64,000 nucleotides of DNA from Ruegeria lacuscaerulensis (GTDB taxonomy: Bacteria > Pseudomonadota > Alphaproteobacteria > Rhodobacterales > Rhodobacteraceae), in NCBI RefSeq assembly GCF_013033355.1, contig NZ_WQDY01000011.1, positions 62,001 through 126,000 on the forward strand. Reading direction: 5' to 3'. The notes under the pieces are model-generated. The model did not search any database and had not been told where the DNA came from. It saw nothing but the letters and a program-made list of their open reading frames with translations. Shown here in pieces: positions 1 to 8,198 of this stretch (within the stretch, counting starts at the first letter, position 1; the number at the start of each line of letters is the position of its first letter). The position numbers were made by a program, and so were the translations under genes.

Positions 1-29
1 GTTGCGGCAAGGGCGGACAGGATCTTCAT
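1..29 (-). CDS. Start of an ABC transporter permease (probably ThiX), cut by the window edge
   Basis: Only the first nine codons are visible: an ATG whose first bases overlap the TGA of the upstream ABC ATPase gene (ATGA overlap), followed by codons for KILSALAA. Position and tight coupling suggest the membrane permease of the thiamin-precursor ABC importer whose ATPase and binding protein lie just upstream. The identity is inferred from context only, because no domain is visible. Confidence 0.4.
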
Positions 30-751
30 GCAGCCTCTCTCAACAACCGCAACAACGCGCCCTGCGTCTCCAGCGTTTCCAGGTCATCCACATGGCGCGG
101 AGCCGGGGCCGAAGGCGGCTCGCAGGGCGTCAGCCCCTGCGCGGTCATCACCACAATAGATTGACCCAAACGCGCGGCCTCGGCCGGATCATGCGTCACC
201 AGCAACACGGTGCGCCCTGCCAGCGCCTCGGCGGCCAGATCCTGCATGTCTGCCCGGGTGCGGGCGTCGAGCGCCGAGAACGGCTCATCCAACAAAACGA
301 TGGGACGATCCTCCATCAACGTGCGCGCCAAGGCCACGCGCTGACGCTGACCGCCAGACAATTCTCCGGGTTTTTTGTTCAGATGATCCTGCAATCGCAT
401 CCGCTCGATCAAACGGTCCCGGCGGGCCAGGTCGGGTTTTTCCCCGCGCAGCCGCGCACCCAGAGAAACATTCTGCGCCACCGTCGCCCAAGGCAGCAGT
501 AGATCGTCTTGCGCCATATAGGCGACGCGGCTTGTCACTGGCTGCGCGTCACCGGCAGTGATCTGACCATTGAACGCGGCACCTGTTTCCAACCCCGCGA
601 TCAGGCGCAGAACGGTAGTTTTCCCCACACCCGATCCGCCCAGCAGACAAGTCCACTGCCCCGCCCCAAGGGTCAGGGTCAACGGCGCGAACAAGGGCGC
701 GCCGTCGATTGTGGCCGAGCCACTGATGGTCAGATCAGGCGCTTGGGTCAC
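26..751 (-). CDS. thiZ: ABC transporter ATPase of thiamin-precursor importer (ThiZ-like)
   Basis: A 241-residue ATP-binding subunit that would energise uptake of a thiamin pyrimidine precursor at the inner membrane. It has a Walker A motif GGSGVGKTT near residues 38-46, the signature LSGGQRQRVALAR, and Walker B IVLLDEP. The length is normal for the nitrate/taurine/ThiZ-like ATPase group. It starts with GTG, and the stop of tenA overlaps this start (GTGA). It sits between tenA and a permease start in the thi operon behind a TPP riboswitch, which is why ThiZ is preferred over a taurine or nitrate ATPase. The ATPase class is certain; the substrate is inferred from neighbours. Confidence 0.85.
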   Translation of the reverse strand: MTQAPDLTISGSATIDGAPLFAPLTLTLGAGQWTCLLGGSGVGKTTVLRLIAGLETGAAFNGQITAGDAQPVTSRVAYMAQDDLLLPWATVAQNVSLGARLRGEKPDLARRDRLIERMRLQDHLNKKPGELSGGQRQRVALARTLMEDRPIVLLDEPFSALDARTRADMQDLAAEALAGRTVLLVTHDPAEAARLGQSIVVMTAQGLTPCEPPSAPAPRHVDDLETLETQGALLRLLREAA

Positions 752-1422
752 GGGGTCAGGCCCATTTGCCAGAAGTTGACCTCAAGCTCGGTCGCAGTGC
801 GGAAGGTCTGACACAGTCGATCCCAACGCGGTGAGGCTTCGAAATCTGCCCCAATACGCCGCGTTAGAGACTGATTCAGCAATTCTCCGACCGCTTGACA
901 TGCGCCTTGGTAGTCCTCACCGGCATAGGTGTTGATCCAATCGCGATAGGTCTCGGATGTCGCCTCAGCAGCCAGCCGCGTGCCGATCTCACCATAACCC
1001 ATCACGCAAGGCGCAAGGGCCGCCAGCAAGTCGAGCAAGTCTCCACTATACCCGGCCTCTAGCACGAACCGCGTATAGGCCAGATTCTCGGCCCGCTCGG
1101 GGGTCGCGAACAGCTCCTCCTGCGAAATCCCGGCCGCTTCGCAGATGCCGATATGCAGCTGCATTTCTTCGGCGACCAGAGCGTTCACTGTGCCCACAGC
1201 GGTCAACATCTCAGAATGCGTTTCCGATTTCACCACCGCCAAAGCCCAGGCGCGGCTAAAATGGATCAGGAACACGTAATCCTGCCGCAGATAGTGCAGG
1301 AACGCCTCACGCGGCAGCGTGCCGTCCTTCATGCCTTCGACGAAGGCGTGGCGGGTATAATCCCGCCACGGCCCTTGCGCCGCATCACGCATCAGCGCGA
1401 AGGCTTTGCCATAGTCGCTCAT
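748..1422 (-). CDS. tenA: TenA family thiaminase II / aminopyrimidine aminohydrolase
   Basis: A 224-residue all-helical TenA protein. The family hydrolyses 4-amino-5-aminomethyl-2-methylpyrimidine to HMP, salvaging the pyrimidine of degraded thiamin. The catalytic-type cysteine is present (C139 in APCVMGYGEIG), so this is the Cys-containing TenA_C class rather than TenA_E; a candidate C-terminal acid is E214. Its ATG overlaps the thiY stop and its stop overlaps the GTG of the ATPase gene, so it is translated within the importer block. This placement fits salvage of an imported, formylated or aminated pyrimidine, which is inference. Confidence 0.93.
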   Translation of the reverse strand: MSDYGKAFALMRDAAQGPWRDYTRHAFVEGMKDGTLPREAFLHYLRQDYVFLIHFSRAWALAVVKSETHSEMLTAVGTVNALVAEEMQLHIGICEAAGISQEELFATPERAENLAYTRFVLEAGYSGDLLDLLAALAPCVMGYGEIGTRLAAEATSETYRDWINTYAGEDYQGACQAVGELLNQSLTRRIGADFEASPRWDRLCQTFRTATELEVNFWQMGLTP

Positions 1423-2354
1423 TGCGCGGTCACATCAATGGTGATGTCACTGACCGGATTGATGCTGTCGATCATGCCGCTGTCTTTCAGGAACGCCTCG
1501 AACCGTGCGTACCGACCAGCGTCAAAACCAGCCGGACGCAAGGCAAAACGGGGCAGCGTGTCGACCCATGCGCGCGCATTCAGCTCATCCTGCAGCTCGG
1601 GCGAGGTGGCCGCGAAAATCTCCCAGCTTTTTTCCGGGTTGTTGACGATATATTGCGTAGCTTTCTCGGTCGCGGCCAGAAAACGCGCGATCATGTCAGC
1701 ATCCATGGTTTCGGGGTTGGCCACGTAGATCAGCTCATCATAGGGCGGTACGCCTTCTTCCTCGATGTAAAAGCAGCGGCCCGCGACACCTTCGATATCC
1801 ATTTGGTTCAGTTCGAAATTGCGGAACGCACCGATCACCGCATCCACCTGCCCGGTCATCAGCGACGGCGACAGCGAGAAGTTCACGTTGATCAATTCGA
1901 TATCGTCCAGCGCCACCCCATGGGCGTTCAGCATCGCGGTCAGAATGGCCTCTTCCACGCCCGCGACCGAGAAGCCGATCTTTTTACCCTTGAGGTCGGC
2001 CAAAGATTTGATCGGACCGTCTTCCAACACCAACAGGCAGTTCAGCGGGGTCGCAACCAGCGTGCCCACGCGTTTCAGCGGCAGGCCTTCGTGGATTTGC
2101 AGGTGCAGCTGCGGCTGGTAGGACACCGCCAGTTCAGCTTGACCTGCTGCCACCAGACGCGGCGGGGCGGAAGGATCGGCGGGCGGGACGATTTCAACCT
2201 CAAGCCCCTGCTCGGCGAAATAGCCATTTTCCTGTGCCACAATGATCGGGCCGTGATCGGGGTTGATGAACCAGTCCAGCAGGACGGTCATCTTGTCCTC
2301 GGCCCAGGCTGGCGTGGCAGCCAGCAATGCAATAGCGGTAATCAGCTTTTTCAT
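1419..2354 (-). CDS. thiY: ThiY-like periplasmic pyrimidine-precursor binding protein
   Basis: A 311-residue substrate-binding protein of the NMT1/THI5-like family, predicted periplasmic. The start at 2354 (MKKLITA...) gives a clean signal peptide ending ATPAWA-ED; the upstream in-frame start would put 21 odd residues before it. The mature protein opens with DWFINPDHGPI and ENGYFAEQGLEVE, typical of ThiY, which binds formyl-aminopyrimidine. An AGGA stretch lies about 10 nt before the chosen ATG. It follows thiF by 20 nt and overlaps tenA by 4 nt. The ligand is inferred from family and operon. Confidence 0.88.
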   Translation of the reverse strand: MKKLITAIALLAATPAWAEDKMTVLLDWFINPDHGPIIVAQENGYFAEQGLEVEIVPPADPSAPPRLVAAGQAELAVSYQPQLHLQIHEGLPLKRVGTLVATPLNCLLVLEDGPIKSLADLKGKKIGFSVAGVEEAILTAMLNAHGVALDDIELINVNFSLSPSLMTGQVDAVIGAFRNFELNQMDIEGVAGRCFYIEEEGVPPYDELIYVANPETMDADMIARFLAATEKATQYIVNNPEKSWEIFAATSPELQDELNARAWVDTLPRFALRPAGFDAGRYARFEAFLKDSGMIDSINPVSDITIDVTAQ

Positions 2355-2374
2355 ATCTCGCGTTTCCTTTTCGC

Positions 2375-3340
2375 TTACGAGCTCGAGGCCGCGACGAGGA
2401 CAATCTCGCCCGGCCAATCCGGTTGAATCTGTTCAGCAGCGCGCCATGCACGCAGACCCGTGGCGCAGCACAAGGCCAGTCTTTTACCCTGTTTAGGGTC
2501 TATTTCCTGCAAGTTTTCAGGCGAAACCCGCCGCGCATTGGGGTGCGCTGGGGTTACGGCCTCGACCTTGTTTCGCAGCTCGACGATCTGGTCATTCGTG
2601 CTGAGTTGGCTGGCCGAGACGAACCGAAAACAGCTATTGGGTTCGGGCGCGTTGTGGAACCGGAAGGTGCTGGTACGCAGGGTACGGGCGTCGTATTGAA
2701 CCATCTGCCCCAAGGGCGAGGGCGCGATCCCAAGGATCAGGTTCAGCGCCATCTGCGCCTGCATCGCGCCTATTGTCCCAACGACCGGACCCAGTACACC
2801 GGCGGTTGCGCAGCTCGCTCCGCTATCGGGCGCGTCAGGGAACACCGCGCGCAGCGAAGGTGCCCCTCCGCAGAACCCACCAACATAGCCCGATAACCCC
2901 AGCACCGAGGCGCTGATCAACGGTTTCCCCTGCGCAAGACACGTGTCCGACAGAATATAGCTGGCCGCATAGCTATCCGCACAATCCAGGATCACATCAG
3001 CCTGCGCGACCATATTGGGCGCATTTTCGTTTGTTAAAGCCTGTTTCAGCGCCTCAACGTAAATCTCTTCATTCAAGCTCCGGCAGCGCTCAGCCGCCAC
3101 ATCAGCCTTGGGTCGACCACAATCCGCCTGCGTAAACAAAGTCTGGCGGTGCAGGTTGGACAGATCGACTGTATCCCCGTCCATCACCGTGATCCGCCCG
3201 ACGCCAGCCCCAGCCAGCAAGGGTAGAACCGGCGCAGCTAACCCTCCGGCCCCCACAACCAGCACATGCGCCGCAGACAACCTCGCCTGCCCTTCTGCCC
3301 CTACCTCAGGCAGGATGGTTTGACGGGCATAACGGCTCAT
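2375..3340 (-). CDS. thiF: ThiF-type sulfur-carrier adenylyltransferase with rhodanese-like C-terminal tail
   Basis: A 321-residue E1-like enzyme expected to adenylate the C-terminal glycine of ThiS for thiazole sulfur transfer. It has the nucleotide-binding glycine loop VVGAGGLAAPVL and the downstream DxxDLSNLHRQ region of ThiF/MoeB/HesA. The start at 3340 is chosen because it overlaps the thiE stop (ATGA). After about residue 235 the protein continues into a short rhodanese-like tail with a CCATGLRA loop (C291/C292), which could carry the persulfide. The usual zinc CxxC pairs are not obvious. MoeB function in molybdopterin synthesis cannot be excluded, but the operon argues for ThiF. Confidence 0.88.
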   Translation of the reverse strand: MSRYARQTILPEVGAEGQARLSAAHVLVVGAGGLAAPVLPLLAGAGVGRITVMDGDTVDLSNLHRQTLFTQADCGRPKADVAAERCRSLNEEIYVEALKQALTNENAPNMVAQADVILDCADSYAASYILSDTCLAQGKPLISASVLGLSGYVGGFCGGAPSLRAVFPDAPDSGASCATAGVLGPVVGTIGAMQAQMALNLILGIAPSPLGQMVQYDARTLRTSTFRFHNAPEPNSCFRFVSASQLSTNDQIVELRNKVEAVTPAHPNARRVSPENLQEIDPKQGKRLALCCATGLRAWRAAEQIQPDWPGEIVLVAASSS

Positions 3341-3933
3341 CGGGTGACCTCGATCCATTGGCGCACGCGCGCTTCGGGGTCAGTGTTCAGGGTGATATCT
3401 GTCACGACCGAGACGATATCCGCCCCCGCCTGCAGAACACCCGGCGCGCGTTCGACACTCATCCCGCCGATCCCGACCAGAGGGATATCGCGCACCCGCG
3501 CCTTCCATTCGGTGACACGTGGCAGGCCCTGCTGATGCCATTTCATCTTTTTCAGGATGGTCGGATAAACCGGCCCCAGCGCCACATAATCCGGGTCCAT
3601 GGCCAGAACGCGTTCCAACTCGTCATCGTCATGGGTCGACACGCCCAGGTTCAGACCGGCCTTGCGGATAGCTTTCAGATCGGCATCGTCCAGATCCTCC
3701 TGCCCCAGATGAATCCAGTCACAACCCAGATCAATCGCGGCCTGCCAATAGTCGTTCACCACCAACACTGCCCCGTGCTGACGGCACAGATCGCGCGATA
3801 GGGCAATCTGTTCGCGCACCACCGCATCGGGCTGATCTTTGACGCGCAATTGAACCAGTTTCACGCCCAAGGGCAGCATCCGCCGCAGCCAGTCAGAATG
3901 ATCGAAGATCGGGTAAAACCGGTCGAGGCTCAT
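3337..3933 (-). CDS. thiE: Thiamine-phosphate synthase
   Basis: A 198-residue TIM-barrel enzyme that condenses HMP diphosphate with thiazole phosphate to give thiamin monophosphate. Recognisable elements are KLVQLRVKD near the N-terminus, [20 protein letters not shown] (dihydropteroate-like phosphate site), [20 protein letters not shown] and the C-terminal phosphate loop VGIGGMS. Both ends overlap neighbours by 4 nt (thiG upstream, thiF downstream), which indicates translational coupling. It is slightly short but within the family range. Confidence 0.95.
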   Translation of the reverse strand: MSLDRFYPIFDHSDWLRRMLPLGVKLVQLRVKDQPDAVVREQIALSRDLCRQHGAVLVVNDYWQAAIDLGCDWIHLGQEDLDDADLKAIRKAGLNLGVSTHDDDELERVLAMDPDYVALGPVYPTILKKMKWHQQGLPRVTEWKARVRDIPLVGIGGMSVERAPGVLQAGADIVSVVTDITLNTDPEARVRQWIEVTR

Positions 3934-4694
3934 GACAGAAACGCCTTTCCGATCACGGGGGTCGAGGCTTCGGCCATATCGCGCGCCTCAATCGGGTCGG
4001 CCTGATGGGCCAGTTGCCCGGCAAGGGTCGCCTGCATCATGGCCCGTGCCATCGCCGGCGGATCACCGGCACGCGCGACGGCCGTGTTCAGCAGAACAGC
4101 GTCATAACCCAGCTCCATCGCGCGCGCGGCGTGACTGGGCAGGCCAATGCCCGCATCAATCACCAGCGGTACACCCGGGAATTCCGCGCGCATTGCCCGC
4201 AACGCGTATTCGTTGTTCAATCCGCGCCCCGAGCCAATCGGCGCGCCCCAAGGCATCAGCACCTCACACCCTGCAGCCAGCAAGCGTTCGCCCACAATCA
4301 GATCGTCAGTTGTGTAGGGAAAAACCTGAAACCCATCCTCGGTCAGAATGCGAGCAGCCTCGACCAGTTGGAACACATCCGGTTGCAGGCTGTCCGTGTG
4401 GCCGATCAGTTCCAGCTTAATCCATTTGGTATCAAACACCTCACGCGCCATATGGGCGGTGGTCACGGCCTCTTTGACCGTGTGACACCCGGCGGTGTTC
4501 GGCAGGACCAACACTCCCAGATCGCGGATCATCTGCCAAAATGTTTGCCCCGCGCCAGATTCCCGTCGCAGCGACACGGTGGCCACCCCGGCCTCGCTTT
4601 CCCGAAACGCCTGCTCCAGAATGGCCGGGCTTGGATATTGCGCCGTGCCCAGCATTAAGGGGTTGGGCAAATCTGTGCCGTAAAACGTTTTCAT
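3930..4694 (-). CDS. thiG: Thiazole synthase
   Basis: A 254-residue ThiG that builds thiazole phosphate from deoxyxylulose phosphate, dehydroglycine and ThiS-thiocarboxylate. The Schiff-base lysine lies in WIKLELIG (K93), and the phosphate-binding region is [19 protein letters not shown] followed by [11 protein letters not shown]. The start at 4694 (MKTFYGTDL) is two bases after the thiS stop. A longer in-frame version exists but runs backward through thiS and is rejected. In an aerobic organism the glycine donor should be ThiO, whose gene is two positions upstream. Confidence 0.96.
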   Translation of the reverse strand: MKTFYGTDLPNPLMLGTAQYPSPAILEQAFRESEAGVATVSLRRESGAGQTFWQMIRDLGVLVLPNTAGCHTVKEAVTTAHMAREVFDTKWIKLELIGHTDSLQPDVFQLVEAARILTEDGFQVFPYTTDDLIVGERLLAAGCEVLMPWGAPIGSGRGLNNEYALRAMRAEFPGVPLVIDAGIGLPSHAARAMELGYDAVLLNTAVARAGDPPAMARAMMQATLAGQLAHQADPIEARDMAEASTPVIGKAFLS

Positions 4695-4696
4695 CC

Positions 4697-4891
4697 TCAG
4701 CCCCCCTGCATCGGTGCGACGACCTCGACCCGGTCGCCATCTACCAGTTCGTGCGCAATGCGCAGGCTCGAAGGAACGAATTCCTCGTTCACCGCCGTTG
4801 CGACCCGGCCCGAGAATCCGCATTCAACCAACATTTCCGCCAGCGTCAGAGCCTTTATTTCTCGGGTCTCGCCATTAAGCACGATCTTCAT
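4697..4891 (-). CDS. thiS: Sulfur carrier protein ThiS
   Basis: A 64-residue ubiquitin-fold sulfur carrier that ends in the required Gly-Gly (PMQGG), which is adenylated by ThiF and thiocarboxylated. The start at 4891 (MKIVLNGE) lies inside the 3' end of thiO (17-nt overlap). It directly precedes thiG, the usual pairing. Length and composition fit the family. Confidence 0.94.
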   Translation of the reverse strand: MKIVLNGETREIKALTLAEMLVECGFSGRVATAVNEEFVPSSLRIAHELVDGDRVEVVAPMQGG

Positions 4892-5852
4892 CGACCATCT
4901 CCGAATGTTTATTTTCAAGCGCCAGATCGGCCACACCCTGCGCCAGCGCCGGGGCCAGTAGATAGCCGTGGCGATAAAGACCGTTGGCGTAAATCATGTG
5001 CCCCAACCGCCGAATACGCGGCAGGTTGTCGGGGAAGGCAGGACGTAGATCGACGCCAATCTCCAGCACCTCGGCCTCGCCGAAGGCCGGATTCAACGCA
5101 TAAGCCGCGCTGAGCAGTTCCAGCATAGACCGCGCGGTGATGCGGCTGCTGTCCTCGCTCTCGATCATCGTCGCACCCAGCATGTAGACGCCATCACCAC
5201 GCGGAACGATGTAAAGTGGCATCCGGGGATGCAGCAACCGCACCGGCCGGGTCAAAGTGACCTCGGGGCAGCGGATCACCAACATCTCACCCTTCACACC
5301 TCGCAGATCATGCAAGACCTCGCGCGCGTGCCGCCCCCGGCAGTCAATCGCGTTTTCCAACCGCGAAGGCGCAAGCTTGCGATGGAACACAACGCCCTGA
5401 TCCTGCAACTGTCGATACAGGTCATGCAGCGCTTGACGCGGATCAAGATGTGCCTCTTGCGCAAAGTGCAGACCCTTGGGGAAATCATGTAAATCAGGCT
5501 CTAACTCAGAGATTTCAGATTGATCGACTTCGACGAATGCTTCAGTCCTACGCGCAAATCGTCGTAAATCAGGCAAGTCGCGCGGATTGGCCACAACCAA
5601 CGTCCCACACCGTTGCACCTGAGTCCGCGCGGTCCACCAATCCAACGCGGTCTGCCCCAAACGCATCACTGGCTCTTCAGCATTTTCATACTCGCACCAT
5701 GGGGCTAGCATCCCACCGGCCCACCAAGAACAACCATGCGCTCCGGGTGGCCCACCGGGGTCAAAAACCTGCACTTGTGCCCCGCGCGAGACCAATTCAC
5801 TGGCCACAGCCAAACCAGCAACGCCCGAACCTATGACCGACCAGATCGTCAC
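4875..5852 (-). CDS. thiO: Glycine oxidase ThiO (FAD-dependent)
   Basis: A 325-residue FAD oxidoreductase of the DAO family that oxidises glycine to the imine used by ThiG. It begins with a Rossmann dinucleotide site SVIGSGVAGLAVASEL and has the family glycine-rich C-terminal part (RPAFPDNLPRI, YRHGYLLAPALAQG). The start is the GTG at 5852, which overlaps the thiD TGA; longer in-frame starts would run into thiD. Presence of ThiO rather than ThiH implies the aerobic route. Confidence 0.93.
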   Translation of the reverse strand: MTIWSVIGSGVAGLAVASELVSRGAQVQVFDPGGPPGAHGCSWWAGGMLAPWCEYENAEEPVMRLGQTALDWWTARTQVQRCGTLVVANPRDLPDLRRFARRTEAFVEVDQSEISELEPDLHDFPKGLHFAQEAHLDPRQALHDLYRQLQDQGVVFHRKLAPSRLENAIDCRGRHAREVLHDLRGVKGEMLVIRCPEVTLTRPVRLLHPRMPLYIVPRGDGVYMLGATMIESEDSSRITARSMLELLSAAYALNPAFGEAEVLEIGVDLRPAFPDNLPRIRRLGHMIYANGLYRHGYLLAPALAQGVADLALENKHSEMVDEDRA

Positions 5853-6652
5853 GCAGGCCAAACCTGATGGAAATGATGCACCGGCCCATGACCATGCCCA
5901 ATGTACAAACGATCTGCTTGTGCAATCGCACCCTGCAGGTATTCGTGCGCCTGCGCGACTGCGTTGGGAACTGACAACCCCTTCGCCAATCCCGCCGCAA
6001 CCGTAGAAGACAATGTGCACCCGGTGCCATGCGTATTTTTGGTTTGACGGCGGGGGGCCGAGAATTCAGCGATCAAGCCCGTCCGATCCATCAAAAGATC
6101 GTGGCAGACGTCACCCTTTCCATGTCCCCCCTTCATCAATACGGTCTGAGCCCCAAGGTCGCATAGCCCAAGCCCCTGTTCGATCATCTGTTCTGTAGTC
6201 TCCGCGTCCGACAAGCCCAGTAAACATGACGCCTCGGGCAAATTCGGCGTCAGTACAGAAGCACACGGCACCAACACATCACGCAATGTCTGCACCGCGT
6301 CCTCAGCCAGCAAGGAGTCACCCGATTTGGCGATCATGACCGGGTCGAGCACAATCGGACCGCCGAACCCGGTGATACTGTCAGCCACGGTTCGGATAAT
6401 TTCTGGAGTTGCTAGCATCCCGATCTTGATCGCCCCGACATCCAGATCGCTAAGCACGGCCTCAATTTGTGCTGCAATCACATCCAACGGAATACTGTGA
6501 ACAGCCGTCACCGCCCGCGTGTTCTGCGCCGTGATCGCCGTGATCACGCTGGCGCCATACACTCCAAGAGCAGACATGGCCTTGAGGTCGGCTTGAATGC
6601 CGGCCCCCCCTCCACTGTCCGAACCTGCTATCGTCAAGGCAATAGACGCCAT
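5849..6652 (-). CDS. thiD: Hydroxymethylpyrimidine/phosphomethylpyrimidine kinase
   Basis: A 267-residue ribokinase-fold kinase that phosphorylates HMP and HMP-P to HMP-PP. It has the N-terminal TIAGSDSGGGAGIQADLK loop, LDPVMIAKSG, and the C-terminal anion-hole region KNTHGTGCTLSS. The ATG at 6652 is preferred over an upstream in-frame one because GGAG sits 8 nt before it. It is the first gene of the operon, about 60 nt downstream of the TPP riboswitch, so thiamin diphosphate should shut down the whole series. Confidence 0.95.
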   Translation of the reverse strand: MASIALTIAGSDSGGGAGIQADLKAMSALGVYGASVITAITAQNTRAVTAVHSIPLDVIAAQIEAVLSDLDVGAIKIGMLATPEIIRTVADSITGFGGPIVLDPVMIAKSGDSLLAEDAVQTLRDVLVPCASVLTPNLPEASCLLGLSDAETTEQMIEQGLGLCDLGAQTVLMKGGHGKGDVCHDLLMDRTGLIAEFSAPRRQTKNTHGTGCTLSSTVAAGLAKGLSVPNAVAQAHEYLQGAIAQADRLYIGHGHGPVHHFHQVWPA

Positions 6653-6712
6653 ATCGTTGCTCCAGATTATCTTGGGCAATCGTGGCGTAGAAAACGTCCA
6701 TAATTTGGCGAC

Positions 6713-6798
6713 CGTTCCCTCCGCCGGTATTGCCCGGATCAGGTTCGATGGGTTGATGCAATAGCACCTCTCAGCCCCTCACAAGAGGCACCCCAACG
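6713..6798 (-). ncRNA. TPP riboswitch (THI element)
   Basis: Read on the minus strand, the element carries the GGGGTGCC...GGGCTGAGAG pyrimidine-sensing helix-loop and then ACCTGATCCGGGCAATACC followed by GGCGGAGGGAACG. These are the conserved THI-box core. The closing P1 helix is CGTT (minus-strand 5' end, 6798-6795) with AACG (6716-6713). The element lies about 60 nt before the thiD start, as expected for control of translation or premature termination by thiamin diphosphate. Confidence 0.95.
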
Positions 6799-6935
6799 GT
6801 TGGTGCGGAACATTTCAGGCACGCGAGAAATAATCAAGAGGATTCTGCGAGGCTCTGCCTCACGTTCCGAGCTACTTGTGGCCAGATAAAGTTCGGATCC
6901 CCTGCTTCATCTGGCTATAAATATCTCGGGGGAGT

Positions 6936-6967
6936 CGCCCGGAACGGGCGGCGGGGGCAGAGCCCCC
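6936..6967 (-). terminator. Paired GC hairpins after dnaJ
   Basis: Two perfect hairpins follow the dnaJ stop. A 6-bp stem with a 3-nt loop (GGGGGC/GCCCCC) spans 6953-6967, and CGCCCG/CGGGCG spans 6936-6950. There is no long U tract, so intrinsic termination would be imperfect. They may instead protect the dnaJ mRNA end or work with Rho. The gap from here to the riboswitch (6799-6935) holds no gene that I can see. Confidence 0.5.
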
Positions 6968-6978
6968 TACCCTGCTTT

Positions 6979-8124
6979 TCAGCCCTTCATTCCATCCCAG
7001 AAAGATTTGACGGATGAGAAAAAGCTTTTGGACTCTGGGTGGTTGTCTTCACCTAAGTCGTCGAACTCTTTCAACAGCTCTTTCTGGCGGCTTGTCAGGT
7101 TCACCGGCGTTTCCACCGCAAGTTCAATGAACATGTCCCCTACACCACCACCGCGCAACGCGGGCATACCTTTACCACGCAGGCGCATCTGACGGCCAGA
7201 CTGGCTGCCAGCTGGAATCTGAACGCGACCACGCCCGCCATCGATGGTGGGGACTTCGATCGACCCACCCAGGGCTGCCTTGGCCATGCTGACAGGCACA
7301 CGGCAATACAAATTCACGCTGTCGCGTTCGAACAGTTTATGGTCCGAAACCTCGACAAAAATGTACAGATCACCCGGAGGGCCACCCCGCATTCCAGCCT
7401 CACCCTCGCCCGCTAGGCGAATGCGCGTACCGGTTTCGACACCGGCCGGAATATTGACCGACAGGGCGCGTTCTTTTTCCACGCGACCCGCACCGCCACA
7501 GGATTTACAGGGGTTCTTGATGATCTGACCCAGACCCGAACAGGTCGGACAGGTGCGTTCCACCGTGAAAAAGCCCTGCTGCGCACGGACCTTACCCATG
7601 CCCGAACAAGTGGGGCAGGTCGTGGGTTCTACACCACCTTCCGCACCCGAGCCATCACAGGCCGAGCAGGCCACAGCGGCAGGCACGTTGATGGTTTTTT
7701 GCAGACCCGAGAACGCCTCTTCCAGCGTCACGCGCAAGTTATAGCGCAAGTCCGAGCCGCGCGCCGCGCGACGTCCACCGCCTCCGCCACGTTGGCCGCC
7801 CATGAAATCGCCGAACAGATCGTCGAACACGTCGGAAAACGCGCTCGAGAAATCGCCCTGACCAAAGCCGCCGCCAGGACGGCCGCCACCGGTGCCGTTT
7901 TCAAAGGCCGCGTGGCCGAAACGGTCATAGGCTGCCTTGCGCTCGGCGTCCTTCAGGATGTCATAAGCCTCGTTCGCTTCTTTGAACTGGGCCTCAGCGT
8001 CCGGGTTGTCCTTGTTGCGGTCGGGATGCAATTCCTTGGCCTTCTTGCGAAAACCCTTCTTGATCTCATCCGCCGATGCGCCCTTGGCTACGCCGAGCAC
8101 ATCGTAGTAGTCGCGTTTTGACAT
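6979..8124 (-). CDS. dnaJ: Chaperone protein DnaJ
   Basis: A 381-residue Hsp40 co-chaperone that delivers clients to DnaK and stimulates its ATPase. It has the J domain with HPD at residues 33-35, a Gly/Phe-rich linker, four zinc-binding repeats ([32 protein letters not shown]) and the C-terminal client-binding domains. The start at 8124 ([10 protein letters not shown]) is chosen over an upstream one because all family members begin there. It lies 74 nt downstream of dnaK with a strong hairpin between them. Confidence 0.98.
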   Translation of the reverse strand: MSKRDYYDVLGVAKGASADEIKKGFRKKAKELHPDRNKDNPDAEAQFKEANEAYDILKDAERKAAYDRFGHAAFENGTGGGRPGGGFGQGDFSSAFSDVFDDLFGDFMGGQRGGGGGRRAARGSDLRYNLRVTLEEAFSGLQKTINVPAAVACSACDGSGAEGGVEPTTCPTCSGMGKVRAQQGFFTVERTCPTCSGLGQIIKNPCKSCGGAGRVEKERALSVNIPAGVETGTRIRLAGEGEAGMRGGPPGDLYIFVEVSDHKLFERDSVNLYCRVPVSMAKAALGGSIEVPTIDGGRGRVQIPAGSQSGRQMRLRGKGMPALRGGGVGDMFIELAVETPVNLTSRQKELLKEFDDLGEDNHPESKSFFSSVKSFWDGMKG

Positions 8125-8154
8125 CAGTATGTCCTTCTGCCTCAACGTAAATGG

Positions 8155-8181
8155 GCCGGCCCGGAGAACGGACCGGCCCGA
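8155..8181 (-). terminator. Hairpin between dnaK and dnaJ
   Basis: GGGCCGG (8155-8161) and CCGGCCC (8175-8181) form a perfect 7-bp outer stem, and CCG/CGG can extend it inward across one mismatch. It lies about 20 nt after the dnaK stop and lacks a U run. It is therefore more likely an attenuator or RNA-processing/stability element that lowers dnaJ relative to dnaK than a full terminator. Confidence 0.5.
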
Positions 8182-8198
8182 ATTGGCCCGGTGAGCCG

